In this document: positions 1-9,160 of the stretch, piece after piece
Layout: the number at the start of each line of letters is the position of its first letter
How positions within the stretch are numbered: position 1 is the stretch's first letter
Assembly: GCF_000817775.3 (NCBI RefSeq)
Contig: NZ_JTHE03000104.1
Coordinates: 62,001 to 126,000 of the forward strand
Source of the DNA: Lyngbya confervoides BDU141951
GTDB taxonomy: Bacteria > Cyanobacteriota > Cyanobacteriia > Thermosynechococcales > Thermosynechococcaceae
Direction: 5' to 3'
DNA length: 64,000 nucleotides
Notes under the pieces: generated by a model
The model's input: only the letters and a program-made list of their open reading frames with translations
Told to the model about the DNA's origin: nothing
Database searches by the model: none
Program-made: the position numbers and the translations under genes

Positions 1-2
1 GA

Positions 3-377
3 TTAAAAGGCCAGGTGAACTGCTTGGGTCCATAAATTGCGCAGGCGATCGCTCCAGGTGGGCCGGGGAACTGCTGGGGAACCGCGCCAGAGATCCAGGA
101 CTTGGCGGCCTAGGGGCGTGAGTCGAAAGCTGTCAGTCAATCCTTGACCATCCACCTCGCGGCGCAGCACGCCTACCCGGATCAGCCAGAGCAGAGATTG
201 CTCGGCTTTCAGTTCCGGGATGGGGGCGCGGGTGTACTGATTAAAGTAACCGCAGTCACCGGAAATTTCGGCCAGGGAAACGCTGCTCCGGCGCATTTGG
301 GTAAACAGCTTTAGCTCAAAGGGGCTACAGGCAATCGCTCGTTTGGCTCGAGTTAGGGTCTTACGGGGGAATTCCAT
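3..377 (-). CDS. Npun_F0494 family conserved protein
   Basis: 124-residue protein of unknown function that I match from memory to the cyanobacterial Npun_F0494 family. The visible core is a helical segment (KTLTRAKRAI, then SPFELKLF), followed by a winged-helix-like stretch (LLWLIRVGVLRREVDGQG, then DSFRLTPLGRQ). That last part resembles the C-terminal wing of small DNA-binding proteins, but this is inference. The reading frame extends upstream to 581. I chose the internal ATG at 377 because family similarity begins at MEFPRKTL and the upstream part is low-complexity and unlike any protein. The stop codon is at 3-5, so the gene is complete. Confidence 0.75.
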   Translation of the reverse strand: MEFPRKTLTRAKRAIACSPFELKLFTQMRRSSVSLAEISGDCGYFNQYTRAPIPELKAEQSLLWLIRVGVLRREVDGQGLTDSFRLTPLGRQVLDLWRGSPAVPRPTWSDRLRNLWTQAVHLAF

Positions 378-868
378 GCGAACGCTTGAAGGACAGAACG
401 ACGGCCATCCGTGGGGCCTTTTATTGTAAAGCCATTGTAACGCTTGCACCGATCCTTGGTAGAAACCAGCGCTTGGCCCAAGCGTGCTGCCTAGGTCATC
501 ATCGGTGGGCGATTGCCCTGACCCGCCCTCTGCGATCGGGGGAGTGCATGGGCGCGCGGGCAGTGGATATGGGCAAGCCACCGATCAAACCGGGGGCATC
601 CGCATAAATACGGTTATGGGGTCGCCGTTTCGTTTAAATACAGGTCTGGGGTTGCGTGAAAATACTGGAAGAGTGGGGAAGACTTAAACATTCAAAGAAT
701 AAAAATCCGTAATTCTCCCCTAGGGTCCTGGCGGCGAATTCTCAATAATAGGACAAGGAGGGTCTCCAATCTCAACGGATTGGGGGAGTCCTCGATTTGA
801 AAGATGGTTTTACAAAATGGGTCTGATATTTAGGCCAGATTCAAAGATTAACTTTTAGGAACACCTGT
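378..868. other. Gene-free upstream region
   Basis: No convincing gene is present. Short frames here have no recognisable product. A hairpin (CTCCAATC, loop, GATTGGGG) lies at about 764-785. AT-rich sequence at about 790-860 probably carries the promoter of the downstream GGDEF-EAL gene, whose ATG at 869 is preceded by AGGA. No tRNA or repeat was seen. Confidence 0.4.
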
Positions 869-3457
869 ATGGCGGATTGGTCTTCTCGGGAGCCAGATCA
901 TGGGATTGATCGGTTGGACATGAGTGAGTTATTCACCCTGGGACGACCGGCCAACTCAGAACGTGAGGATCTCCCCCGTGGGGCAAAGACCTCCTCCTCC
1001 ATGCGTCATTTGCTGGTTCTGCGCGAGGGAGACCAGGAGCGCGTCATTACTCTGGATGCAGCCACCTACTCCCTGGGACGACATCCTGCTAATTCGATTG
1101 TGGTTGAGGATAAATTGGTTTCTCGCCAACATGCAATTTTGTTGCGAATTCCCAAACCCCAAAGTGGGGACTGTTTTTTTAGGATCATTGACGGAAACCT
1201 TCAGGGACGACGCAGCCAAAATGGCATTTGGGTCAATGGTAAACGTCTTTATTCTCGAGATCTCCGTGATCGCGATGTGATTGCAATTAGCAACTCCATC
1301 CATGCGACCTATCATCAGATTCAGGCAACCGACACCGACTTGAACGCTTTGCCGTCTGATGAGTCACCTTCTGCGGCGCAAGGACGCATAGACAGTACCT
1401 TTTTAGACTCTGCTGAACAAGAGCAGTACAGTGAGGCGGTGCTGGTGCGCCTGTCTTCATTTCCGGAAATGGCACCCCATCCCATTGTAGAAATGGATTT
1501 GCATGGGGGGATTACCTATCTAAATCCGGCGGCAGACCAGGAGTTTTCAGGCATTCGAGACCAGCCCGATCATCCGGCGCGGGTGGGGGTTCGACAGCTG
1601 ATGCTCCAAAACGCTAACTACTGTGGAACTCGGGAAATTGAGGTGGCCGGGCGTATCTATGAACAGTCCATTCAGGGAATTCCCCAAAGTCAATTGATTC
1701 GCTGCTATCTCATTGACATTACCCAACGGCGGCAGATGGAAAGGGCTGTCCGCAAAAGCGAAGAGCGCTATGCGCTAGCCGCACGCGGGGCCAATGACGG
1801 ACTGTGGGATTGGGATTTAAACCAGAATGCCGTTTATCTGTCTCCGCGCTGGAAGGCCATGATTGGCTATGCTGAGGACGAAATCTCAACTCAGATTCAG
1901 GAATGGCTAGGGCGGATCCACTCCGAGGATCAAAGTCGAGTGCAAACCGAAATTGAACGCCACCTGACCGGGCAAAAGCCGTACTTTGAATGCGAATTTC
2001 GGCTACTGCATAAAAATGGGGACTACCGCTACGTTCGCAGTCGCGGCATGGCGGTGTTTGACTCCCAGAATCAGCCCTTGCGGATGGCCGGGTCCCAAAC
2101 TGATATTACAGAGTACCATTTGGCCCGAGAGCAGCTGCTCCACGATGCCTTTTACGATGCCATGACTGGCTTGCCGAATCGAGTGCTACTGCTAGATCGC
2201 GTTAGTCAGGCGCTAAAAAAATGCAAGCGACATCAGCAGGATCGCTGCGCGGTTTTATTTTTGGATTTAGACCGCTTTAAGGTGATTAATGACAGCCTGG
2301 GGCACATGATGGGCGACAAGCTGATTGTGGAGGTATCGAAGCGGCTGCTGAATTGTCTCCGATCTGAAGACACGGTAGCGCGGCTGGGCGGAGACGAGTT
2401 TGTGATATTGCTCAAGGATGTGGAGGGGGTTGATGGTGCGATCGCCGCGGCCCAAAAGGTCCAGCAAATATTAGCAATGCCCTTTGATCTGGCGGGTCGA
2501 GAAGTGTTTACCTCGGTCAGTATTGGCATTGCCTTGGGCCACCGGCACTATGAGCGACCTGAAGATCTGCTCAGGGATGCGGATGCCGCGATGTATCAGG
2601 CCAAGCAGGAGGGCAAAGATAGCTACATTGTGTTTCAGAGCGCTATGCATACTCAGGCTGTGGCACTGCTTGAGCTCGAAAATGATCTTCGCCGGGCAAT
2701 TGAGCGTCAAGAGTTTCAACTGTACTATCAACCGATTATTGATTTAAATACCCACCAGATTCGATCCTTTGAAGCATTAGTCCGTTGGTTTCATCCAGAG
2801 CGGGGCTTGGTGCCGCCTTCGGACTTTATCCCCCTGGCCGAAGACACCGGCCTGATTATTCCCATGGGATATGGGCTGTTGCGGGAGGCTTGCCAGCAGC
2901 TTCAGCAGTGGCAGCAGCTGGCACCTGCTCCCCTGTCTGTCTGCGTGAACATTGCCAGCCGTCAATTTGCCCATGCAGACTTTGTAAACTATCTTCAACA
3001 GATTCTCACGGAGATTCCATTACCTCCAGGTAGCCTCAAGCTGGAAATTACAGAAGGGGTGATCATGAAACGGCCGGATCTGGTCGCTGATAAACTTGCC
3101 CAGCTCAAAGATTTAGGGGTTCAGCTCAGTGTGGATGACTTTGGTACGGGATATTCTTCCTTGAGCTACTTGCAGACGTTCCCCGTTGATACGCTGAAAG
3201 TGGACCGATCCTTTGTCATGAAGATGGGGCATCCGGACAGTCGCGAGATTGTGAAAACCATCGTCACGCTGGCCCACAACCTGGGACTGGATGTGGTCGC
3301 CGAAGGTGTAGAAACCCAGGCTCAGGCTCAGTTACTGAAGGCCATGGGCTGTGAATATGCCCAAGGCTACCACTTTGCGCGACCCATGGAGCCTGATGCG
3401 GTTCTATCCCTGCTCGGGACAAAAGATCAGCGGTCTGTTCCCCATCCTGCCCTGTGA
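869..3457 (+). CDS. FHA-PAS-PAS-GGDEF-EAL c-di-GMP turnover protein
   Basis: 862-residue cytoplasmic signalling protein predicted to make and/or break down cyclic di-GMP. Domains in order: FHA phosphothreonine-binding domain (about 67-125, with SLGRH and SRQHAIL); a first PAS-like domain (about 195-285); a second PAS/PAC (about 300-415, with LWDWDLN); GGDEF (about 425-590, intact GGDEF at 507-511, inhibitory-site RxxD at 498-501); and EAL (about 605-850, EAL at 635-637, DDFGTGYSSL and AEGVETQ present). Both catalytic signatures look intact, so either or both activities are possible. An FHA domain in front suggests control by a Ser/Thr kinase. No membrane segment is seen. The start is the ATG after AGGAACACCTGT. 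It stands alone in its orientation apart from the hydrolase gene 75 bp downstream. Confidence 0.93.
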   Translation: MADWSSREPDHGIDRLDMSELFTLGRPANSEREDLPRGAKTSSSMRHLLVLREGDQERVITLDAATYSLGRHPANSIVVEDKLVSRQHAILLRIPKPQSGDCFFRIIDGNLQGRRSQNGIWVNGKRLYSRDLRDRDVIAISNSIHATYHQIQATDTDLNALPSDESPSAAQGRIDSTFLDSAEQEQYSEAVLVRLSSFPEMAPHPIVEMDLHGGITYLNPAADQEFSGIRDQPDHPARVGVRQLMLQNANYCGTREIEVAGRIYEQSIQGIPQSQLIRCYLIDITQRRQMERAVRKSEERYALAARGANDGLWDWDLNQNAVYLSPRWKAMIGYAEDEISTQIQEWLGRIHSEDQSRVQTEIERHLTGQKPYFECEFRLLHKNGDYRYVRSRGMAVFDSQNQPLRMAGSQTDITEYHLAREQLLHDAFYDAMTGLPNRVLLLDRVSQALKKCKRHQQDRCAVLFLDLDRFKVINDSLGHMMGDKLIVEVSKRLLNCLRSEDTVARLGGDEFVILLKDVEGVDGAIAAAQKVQQILAMPFDLAGREVFTSVSIGIALGHRHYERPEDLLRDADAAMYQAKQEGKDSYIVFQSAMHTQAVALLELENDLRRAIERQEFQLYYQPIIDLNTHQIRSFEALVRWFHPERGLVPPSDFIPLAEDTGLIIPMGYGLLREACQQLQQWQQLAPAPLSVCVNIASRQFAHADFVNYLQQILTEIPLPPGSLKLEITEGVIMKRPDLVADKLAQLKDLGVQLSVDDFGTGYSSLSYLQTFPVDTLKVDRSFVMKMGHPDSREIVKTIVTLAHNLGLDVVAEGVETQAQAQLLKAMGCEYAQGYHFARPMEPDAVLSLLGTKDQRSVPHPAL

Positions 3458-3532
3458 TGGAGCGCACTGCTGTGTCGGCAGTGGTTCTCGATAATAGCCC
3501 CGTTGTGATTCAATTGCTGGGGGATCGGTCCC

Positions 3533-4582
3533 TTGACCACCATTTATTTTGGAACCAATCGACAGCTGTTGCCAGGGAATGACTTTGGGCCGCGCTTTAG
3601 CGAGGAGGGGCTGGATAATCTCCGCTTTGGTCGAGCTGAAGTTCAAGGCGAGAATTTTAATCAGTACGAAATTCAGGTGGCCCCTGAAAACCTTGCAGCC
3701 CGCGAACCGGTGCTGGGTAGTGTGCAGGTGTTTAGTCAGGTGCAGGCTGAAATGCAGGCCGCTGCTGAGGACACTATTCTGTTTATCCATGGGTTCAATA
3801 CTTCGTTTCGAGAAGCACTCACGGCGGCAGCTCAGCTTCACCATAAGATCACAACCCCCAAAAATGCTGCGGAGCCTCGACTGCGGCTGAATATGTGTTT
3901 GTTTTCCTGGCCCTCAGATGGAGAAACAATCCTGTCGGGGGCAAACGCCCAAAGTCGCATTGCTTACCATAACGATCGCCTGGATGCCCGTGCCTCCGGC
4001 GCAGCCTTTGCCCGCGGTTTTCTGAAGCTAGCCGACTTTATTCACGGCGGTACCCAGCGCTGTCCTCGCCGAATTCATTTACTGGCCCACAGTATGGGGA
4101 ACTATGTTCTGCGCTATGCGCTGCAAGATCTCCGCAGTTTTAGGGGCGATCGCCTGCCGCGGCTCTTTGATCAAATGATCCTGATGGCGGCGGATGAGGA
4201 CGATGATGCCTTTGAGTCTGACGATAAGCTGGGGCTGCTAACCCAGTTGACCCGCCGCACCAGCGTTTACTTTAACCGAGAAGATCTGGCGCTGTGGGCA
4301 AGCGATCGCATTAAGGGAAATCCCCCGCGATTAGGCAGTGACGGTCCGCTGCATCCCCAAACATTGCCGCGCAATGTTTATCCCATTGACTGCACCGATG
4401 TTGTATCGCGGTTGAGCGAACCAAGCGAGCATAGTTACCACATCCGGGTGGAGCGAGTATTGCAGGACCTGCGGCAGGTCTTGGCTGGGAACATCCCCGA
4501 TGAAATTCGCGGCCGCAAGTTTGTGGCAGAAACCAATCGTTACCGCCTCTTAATGAATGCAAATCAGCTCCAAATTCGCTAG
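3533..4582 (+). CDS. Alpha/beta hydrolase, DUF900-like
   Basis: 349-residue predicted serine hydrolase of the DUF900-type alpha/beta-hydrolase group; the substrate is unknown. Visible elements are the oxyanion-hole region LFIHGFNTSF (about residue 83), the nucleophile elbow LAHSMGN (Ser in the GxSxG-like position, about residue 187) and a later acidic and His-containing region. No signal peptide or membrane segment is evident, so it is probably cytoplasmic. The start is a TTG at 3533; the family N-terminus (YFGTNR) begins immediately, which supports it. It follows the GGDEF-EAL gene on the same strand and converges with the CHAT protease gene, 32 bp away. Confidence 0.85.
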   Translation: MTTIYFGTNRQLLPGNDFGPRFSEEGLDNLRFGRAEVQGENFNQYEIQVAPENLAAREPVLGSVQVFSQVQAEMQAAAEDTILFIHGFNTSFREALTAAAQLHHKITTPKNAAEPRLRLNMCLFSWPSDGETILSGANAQSRIAYHNDRLDARASGAAFARGFLKLADFIHGGTQRCPRRIHLLAHSMGNYVLRYALQDLRSFRGDRLPRLFDQMILMAADEDDDAFESDDKLGLLTQLTRRTSVYFNREDLALWASDRIKGNPPRLGSDGPLHPQTLPRNVYPIDCTDVVSRLSEPSEHSYHIRVERVLQDLRQVLAGNIPDEIRGRKFVAETNRYRLLMNANQLQIR

Positions 4583-4614
4583 AGCACCTGTCCCCCGGTG
4601 CTGTGGAGTCGGCT

Positions 4615-5982
4615 TTACCAGGGACTACTCAGCAGGGTGAATCCGGCCCAGAAGTAGGGGTGGGAAAACTCATGGGTCTGGGGGGCTGGAGAATCCGGTG
4701 ACCCGGCGGTGATCTCTGGTCCCAATCCGCTTCGACCTTGGGAAGCAGCGGGTAAAAGGGGACTTTCATTAGCGTAAACCTTGCCCTTCAGCAGCTGAAG
4801 TTGGGCCTGCTGGAGCGCGTGGGCCTTGGTCGGGGTGCGCGGTAAATAGTGGTAGAACTCATCCATAAGCGCCAGGGTTCCCACATCACTGACCTGCCAA
4901 AGACTTCCCATCGCCGACTTAATTCGAGACTTCAGGGCAACGCCAGCAAACCCCAACTCAGCGCCTGGATCGCCCAGGGCGGTTTTACAGGCACTCAGAA
5001 CCAGTAAATCCAGGGTGGGCGGCCATACCAGATCATCCATTTGATCCAGTCTGAGGCGCCGATCGTGAAACTGGATGAAGGACTGTTGGGGACGGCCTGG
5101 CTTAAACTCTGCGTGGGTGGCCAAATGCACAATATTGAGGGGATGCTGCTGCAGTTCCGTTTCCACATTACTCAGGGTAAAGCGCTGATTGAGTAGCGAT
5201 CGCCCCTGCCAAATCTGAGAACTGATGGGACTGTTCCGGAGCTGGGACTGCACCCGCTCTAGCTCGGTGGGCACGGCTGGCAGAGGAGCGAGGGACTGAA
5301 ATTGGGAGGCACCCGCGGCTAAAATTTCCCCCCGGCGAATGGGACGGTATTGGGTTTGAATTAAATTAAAAGCCGGGATACTGGTTACGCTGTACTGTTC
5401 GATCAGATAGCTAGACTCGTTGCGTAAGGCTGCCAGGGGTAATCCGCGCAGGCCATTACCCAAGCAAAATAGTAGGGAATCAATCTGATTGGGTTCTAGA
5501 TAGTCGTCCTGAAAAGGGGCAATGATCCAGTCGTAGAGCTGTTGTGCAGCCTGGGAACGGCGGGGATCTTGACTGAGATCGGCCATCTCTTTTTGAAAGG
5601 TGCGGACCGTGGTTAAAAGTAAGGACTGTGGCACATGGTCGAGATCTCGCACCACCGGATCTCCGTCAGGGGTGAGCAACACCAGATGCAAATGGTCCAG
5701 GCGCGGGATCACCCAAAGCACTGCCGCCCGACTTTGGGTTTGGGTTGCCCGCTCGGCGAGGATGCCGGCAACCGCTTGAGGCGTTTGGGTAACGGTGGCG
5801 AGATCTTCCCCGAAGTAGCGTTCAAAATCCTGCTCTAAACTCCGTTCCATGGTCAGAAAATTGCGGGTAGCCTGCGGCGAAGGAGTGGCCGCAGCCGGAC
5901 CGCGTTGTGCGAGGAAGATTGCCCCAAGAATTCCCAGTCCCAGGCGCAGGGGAATGGGATGACCGCGATTTGCGTGACTCAT
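4615..5982 (-). CDS. Secreted CHAT-domain (caspase-like) protease
   Basis: 455-residue protein with a CHAT peptidase domain (caspase/separase clan). The N-terminus has a hydrophobic segment (about 12-32) ending in APAA-like small residues, so it is probably exported or membrane-anchored. The CHAT domain spans about 150-455. The predicted catalytic dyad is His290 (HLATHAEF) and Cys332 (LSACKTALGD). The domain ends in the usual HPYFWAGFTL motif. Unlike many cyanobacterial CHAT proteins there are no TPR repeats; the part before the domain is short and of unknown fold. No obvious protease partner or substrate gene is adjacent. The ATG start at 5982 follows a GGGGG stretch. Confidence 0.88.
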   Translation of the reverse strand: MSHANRGHPIPLRLGLGILGAIFLAQRGPAAATPSPQATRNFLTMERSLEQDFERYFGEDLATVTQTPQAVAGILAERATQTQSRAAVLWVIPRLDHLHLVLLTPDGDPVVRDLDHVPQSLLLTTVRTFQKEMADLSQDPRRSQAAQQLYDWIIAPFQDDYLEPNQIDSLLFCLGNGLRGLPLAALRNESSYLIEQYSVTSIPAFNLIQTQYRPIRRGEILAAGASQFQSLAPLPAVPTELERVQSQLRNSPISSQIWQGRSLLNQRFTLSNVETELQQHPLNIVHLATHAEFKPGRPQQSFIQFHDRRLRLDQMDDLVWPPTLDLLVLSACKTALGDPGAELGFAGVALKSRIKSAMGSLWQVSDVGTLALMDEFYHYLPRTPTKAHALQQAQLQLLKGKVYANESPLLPAASQGRSGLGPEITAGSPDSPAPQTHEFSHPYFWAGFTLLSSPW

Positions 5983-6027
5983 GTTGCCCCCAGGGTAGGC
6001 CTTTAAACCCTAGTTTAGCGGACGTGA

Positions 6028-7899
6028 TTAGCGAGCGGAGGGCGATGGCGCGGTGCTTTTGTCGGCGCAATGAGCAGCGTAGAGCTGTTGGAGGGCCTGA
6101 TCAGCGGCGGCTTGCTTGGCCAGACTTTTACGGCTGCCGCTGCCAAACCCCAAGACAATCTCCTGGGCGGCTTCCACCTGGCATTCGCATAAAAAACCGT
6201 TTTCTTCTGTGAGGAAGCTGTAGCTGGGGCTGTCCCATTGAAATTTTTGACACAGTTCGTTGAGCCAGCTCACGGCATTTTGCTGAGGGGATGCGGGCGG
6301 CAACACAGTCGGTACGGTCTGGGCGACAGGGACAGCCAGATGTTCCCAGCAACGTGCTTCGGGCGGCACTAACTGATTCTCCACGTAGGCTTGGAGCCAG
6401 ATTAAACAGGCTTGGTGTCGCGCTTGTTGCTTACGCTGGGCAAAACTGCCCTGTGCTGTGGTCCAACGTTGTCCCTCCAGGGTCACCTCCAGCCAAACGG
6501 CAAAGGGAGACTCGTTGTTCATCTGCACGTATTCGGATCTTTCCCAGGTTTCAAGCTGAGTCTGGGCGATGGAAATAATGCTGGGAGCATCACAAACTTG
6601 CTGGGTCAGTTTTTGAAAGACTCGATCCTTGAGGGATCGATCCTGACCGAGCAGGAGCACTACAAACTGATCTTCAACGGAAAGATGACCTTGCGCCAGG
6701 CGTTGCTCCACCAGCCCCGTGAGGGCACTGAGCTGATGGGTGGTAATCGCATGGCGCAGCAGTCGCGAAAACTCTCGATCCTCTATGGATTCCAGTGGCT
6801 GCGGCTGGTTCAGCTGCGCCTCGAAACGGGCCAGGTGCTGGGTTTTAAAGTAGGCTTTCGTTTCGTCTGCTTGGGCCTGGTTCACCGCTTCAATCTGCTC
6901 ACATAGCTTTGTGAGGGCTTGCGTGGAATAGGGCAAGGGTTGATGCTTCAGCTGCGCCTTCACGATGCGGTGGTTAATTAAATCGGCAAGGCGACGAATG
7001 GGGGAGGTGAAATGGCAGTAAGCCGATAGCTTCAGGGCAAAATGTCCCACGGGCTGAACTTGATATTCAGCTCGGCATAAGTCACATTGAAGCTGGCGGT
7101 GCAGATCGCCGCTCCAGTTCTGCTGACGGAGTTGGGCAAACAGGGAGGCTGGATCAAAGATCTCGGTGTTGGGAATGTGATTCCGGTAGAGTGCTGGGCT
7201 CCCTCGCTGGGCTAGCCAATGGGCGATCGCCCGGTTGGCCAGAATCATAAACTCTTGAATAATCCGATAGGCATGATAGCGGCTCCCTTCACTGATAATC
7301 CAGGTGCCATTTTCATCTAACCAGGCACCCGCGGGCATATCCGGGTTGCGGCGCTGTTCGGGATCGGTGCGCTGCTGGTAAAGCCGATCTGCCCAGGTGA
7401 GACAGGTGTGAAAGAAGGAATAGAAGGGCGAGGTGGGCTGATTCAGGATGCGGTCCACCTGGGCATAGGCCATCTGATCCAGGGACTGGACCCAGGACTC
7501 CAACACCTGAACTGCCTGAATTTGTGCGTGAACATTCAGGGTGATATTGACGGTGAGGGTGGGGCGGGGCTGCTGGGCTAAAAGGCTGAGGCGATTTTCC
7601 GACAGCAGCTTGGGCAGCATGGGATCGCTCCCTTGCTTAAGATAGCGAGTCTGGGTCCGGGCGATCGCTGCTCTATCTAGGGGAGAATCAAGGGGGATAA
7701 ACTCGGACACATCGGCAATATGCACCGAAATTACCACCCCTTGCGGATGATCCTGAACCCAGATCGCATCGTCCAAATCCCGCGATTCCGGCCCGTCAAT
7801 CGTGAGGCCTGGAAACTGCGGACGATTCCAAAGGTCAGGCGCAAAGGCAATCTGCTTGGCTTGGTCAAGGGCAGACCGAGAAAAGAAGTGCTTTCGCAT
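6028..7899 (-). CDS. RNase II-family (RNB) exonuclease with dsRBD-like C-terminus
   Basis: Predicted 3'-to-5' exoribonuclease of 623 residues. The RNB domain starts almost at the N-terminus. Asp35, Asp41, Asp43 and Asp44 (in IDGPESRDLDDAI) reproduce the spacing of the metal-binding aspartates of E. coli RNase II (D201, D207, D209, D210). The cold-shock domains that usually precede RNB are absent. No S1 domain is seen. Instead the C-terminus has a clear dsRBD-like unit at about 541-610 (ending KSLAKQAAADQAL) and a weaker similar unit at about 440-507 (RKQQARHQACLIWL). I chose the ATG at 7899; a GTG six codons upstream is possible. It is divergent from the metallophosphoesterase-like gene. Confidence 0.85.
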   Translation of the reverse strand: MRKHFFSRSALDQAKQIAFAPDLWNRPQFPGLTIDGPESRDLDDAIWVQDHPQGVVISVHIADVSEFIPLDSPLDRAAIARTQTRYLKQGSDPMLPKLLSENRLSLLAQQPRPTLTVNITLNVHAQIQAVQVLESWVQSLDQMAYAQVDRILNQPTSPFYSFFHTCLTWADRLYQQRTDPEQRRNPDMPAGAWLDENGTWIISEGSRYHAYRIIQEFMILANRAIAHWLAQRGSPALYRNHIPNTEIFDPASLFAQLRQQNWSGDLHRQLQCDLCRAEYQVQPVGHFALKLSAYCHFTSPIRRLADLINHRIVKAQLKHQPLPYSTQALTKLCEQIEAVNQAQADETKAYFKTQHLARFEAQLNQPQPLESIEDREFSRLLRHAITTHQLSALTGLVEQRLAQGHLSVEDQFVVLLLGQDRSLKDRVFQKLTQQVCDAPSIISIAQTQLETWERSEYVQMNNESPFAVWLEVTLEGQRWTTAQGSFAQRKQQARHQACLIWLQAYVENQLVPPEARCWEHLAVPVAQTVPTVLPPASPQQNAVSWLNELCQKFQWDSPSYSFLTEENGFLCECQVEAAQEIVLGFGSGSRKSLAKQAAADQALQQLYAAHCADKSTAPSPSAR

Positions 7900-7930
7900 G
7901 TGTGACAAAGAAACCACGCTTAGCGAGATT

Positions 7931-7966
7931 TTAGCTTGGATTTTAGTTCCGATCTGACCAAGCTAA
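7931..7966. promoter_or_regulatory. Inverted repeat in divergent promoter region
   Basis: A perfect 9-bp inverted repeat (TTAGCTTGG at 7931-7939, CCAAGCTAA at 7958-7966) lies between the divergent RNB ribonuclease and metallophosphoesterase-like genes. Partial symmetry continues outward (AGCG/CGCT). It may be a regulator site or an mRNA hairpin in the leader of either gene; the sequence does not decide. Confidence 0.4.
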
Positions 7967-8021
7967 GATAACGCTAGTAAATCAATAAAACGAGAATGAA
8001 TCAAAACGAGGTTTCATAGCG

Positions 8022-9059
8022 GTGCTCAGATTGGGGCGATGGGCGATGGGAATGATTGCGGGTTGTGCTTGTGGGCCAGGAATGGTCGGCGGGGCTTTCC
8101 AGCATCAGGGGTTGGCCCAGCCGACTGCTACCCCCTTTCAATTTGTGGCGGTGGGTGATATGCCCTATTCTCCGCAAGAGTCTGCGTTGCTGAGCGGTGA
8201 GATTAAGGAGGCCATTACTGCGGCCCAGGTGCCCTTTCTGGTGCATTATGGGGATTTTAAGCCGGGGAATCAATCCTGTACTGATCCCCTCTTGCAGCAG
8301 TCTCGGGACCAGATTTATGGTCTGCATGCCCAGGTGTGGTTTACGCCAGGGGATAACGACTGGACCGACTGCGATCGCCAAGGGTTAGCGGAGCCTAAAT
8401 CTGAACTAGATCGACTGGATTATTTACGTCAGATTTTCTTTTCCCCAACTGTGGGCCTGTCCTCAAAGGGCGAAATCCAGATCGATCAGCCCGAAAATGC
8501 CCGCTGGTGGCACCAGAATGTTTTATTCGTCACCTTGCATGTGGTGGGAACCAGCAATGGCCGCACCCAAATTTTAAAAGACGACCCTGAGCAAGCGATG
8601 GCCGCAGTCGATCTTCGAGATCAACGGAACCAGCACTGGCTTCAGGACAGCTTTGCGGAAGCGACGAGCCAACAGGCTGCAGCGGTGGTGGTGGTCATGC
8701 AGGCAGATATCACCCAGCCCGCCGCCGAAGCCGACTGTTCCTCCACCCCCCGTGTCTGTGATGCCTATGAACCCTATCGCCATCAGCTCGTTCAGGCTGC
8801 AGCGCAGTTTCGGAACCCTGACCAGCGTCTAAAGCCAGTTCTGCTGCTTCACGGGGATACGTTTCCCTACTGTTGGGATAAAACCTTTGGCGCAGATATC
8901 GCCCCCAACCTTTGGCGATTAAATGCCTGGGGTGATTTTCAGCAACCTGCGGACGTTACCCTGATTCAGGTACAGCCCCAGGATTCTGAACAGCCCTTTG
9001 TGGCGAAGACCCTCTCCCATCAGATTCAACCGGCCTTAACCTGCTCCGCTAGATTTTGA
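8022..9059 (+). CDS. Metallophosphoesterase-like exported protein
   Basis: 345-residue protein resembling calcineurin-like metallophosphoesterases. A hydrophobic N-terminus (about 8-32) with small residues before QPTATP suggests export. Metal-site-like motifs are VGDMPYS (about residue 43), VHYGDFK (about 75) and the phosphoesterase-type GDNDW (about 110; the canonical form is GDNE/GDND). A later LLLHGDTF (about 285) matches the C-terminal GH motif. The natural substrate is unknown. The start is GTG at 8022 after ACGAGG; an ATG eight codons later is an alternative that would still leave a signal peptide. It is divergent from the RNB ribonuclease gene. Confidence 0.75.
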   Translation: MLRLGRWAMGMIAGCACGPGMVGGAFQHQGLAQPTATPFQFVAVGDMPYSPQESALLSGEIKEAITAAQVPFLVHYGDFKPGNQSCTDPLLQQSRDQIYGLHAQVWFTPGDNDWTDCDRQGLAEPKSELDRLDYLRQIFFSPTVGLSSKGEIQIDQPENARWWHQNVLFVTLHVVGTSNGRTQILKDDPEQAMAAVDLRDQRNQHWLQDSFAEATSQQAAAVVVVMQADITQPAAEADCSSTPRVCDAYEPYRHQLVQAAAQFRNPDQRLKPVLLLHGDTFPYCWDKTFGADIAPNLWRLNAWGDFQQPADVTLIQVQPQDSEQPFVAKTLSHQIQPALTCSARF

Positions 9060-9090
9060 GGGACCCTACTGCGGGTGTGGTTCCAGGGAC

Positions 9091-9106
9091 TGTGATCAAG
9101 ATCACC
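9091..9106. promoter_or_regulatory. CRP/FNR-type operator candidate
   Basis: TGTGATCAAGATCACC matches the CRP-family consensus TGTGA-N6-TCACA in nine of ten fixed positions, with a perfect GTGATC/GATCAC dyad. Its centre is about 66 bp upstream of the predicted start of the small RNA at 9161, a distance compatible with class I activation. A cyanobacterial cAMP receptor protein (SyCRP1) or a relative is the likely reader. It is also only 32 bp after the stop of the upstream gene. Confidence 0.5.
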
Positions 9107-9160
9107 TGTCCTAGGTGATACGACGCTTAGGGACGGGCCGTTGAGCGTGCCATAGTATGA

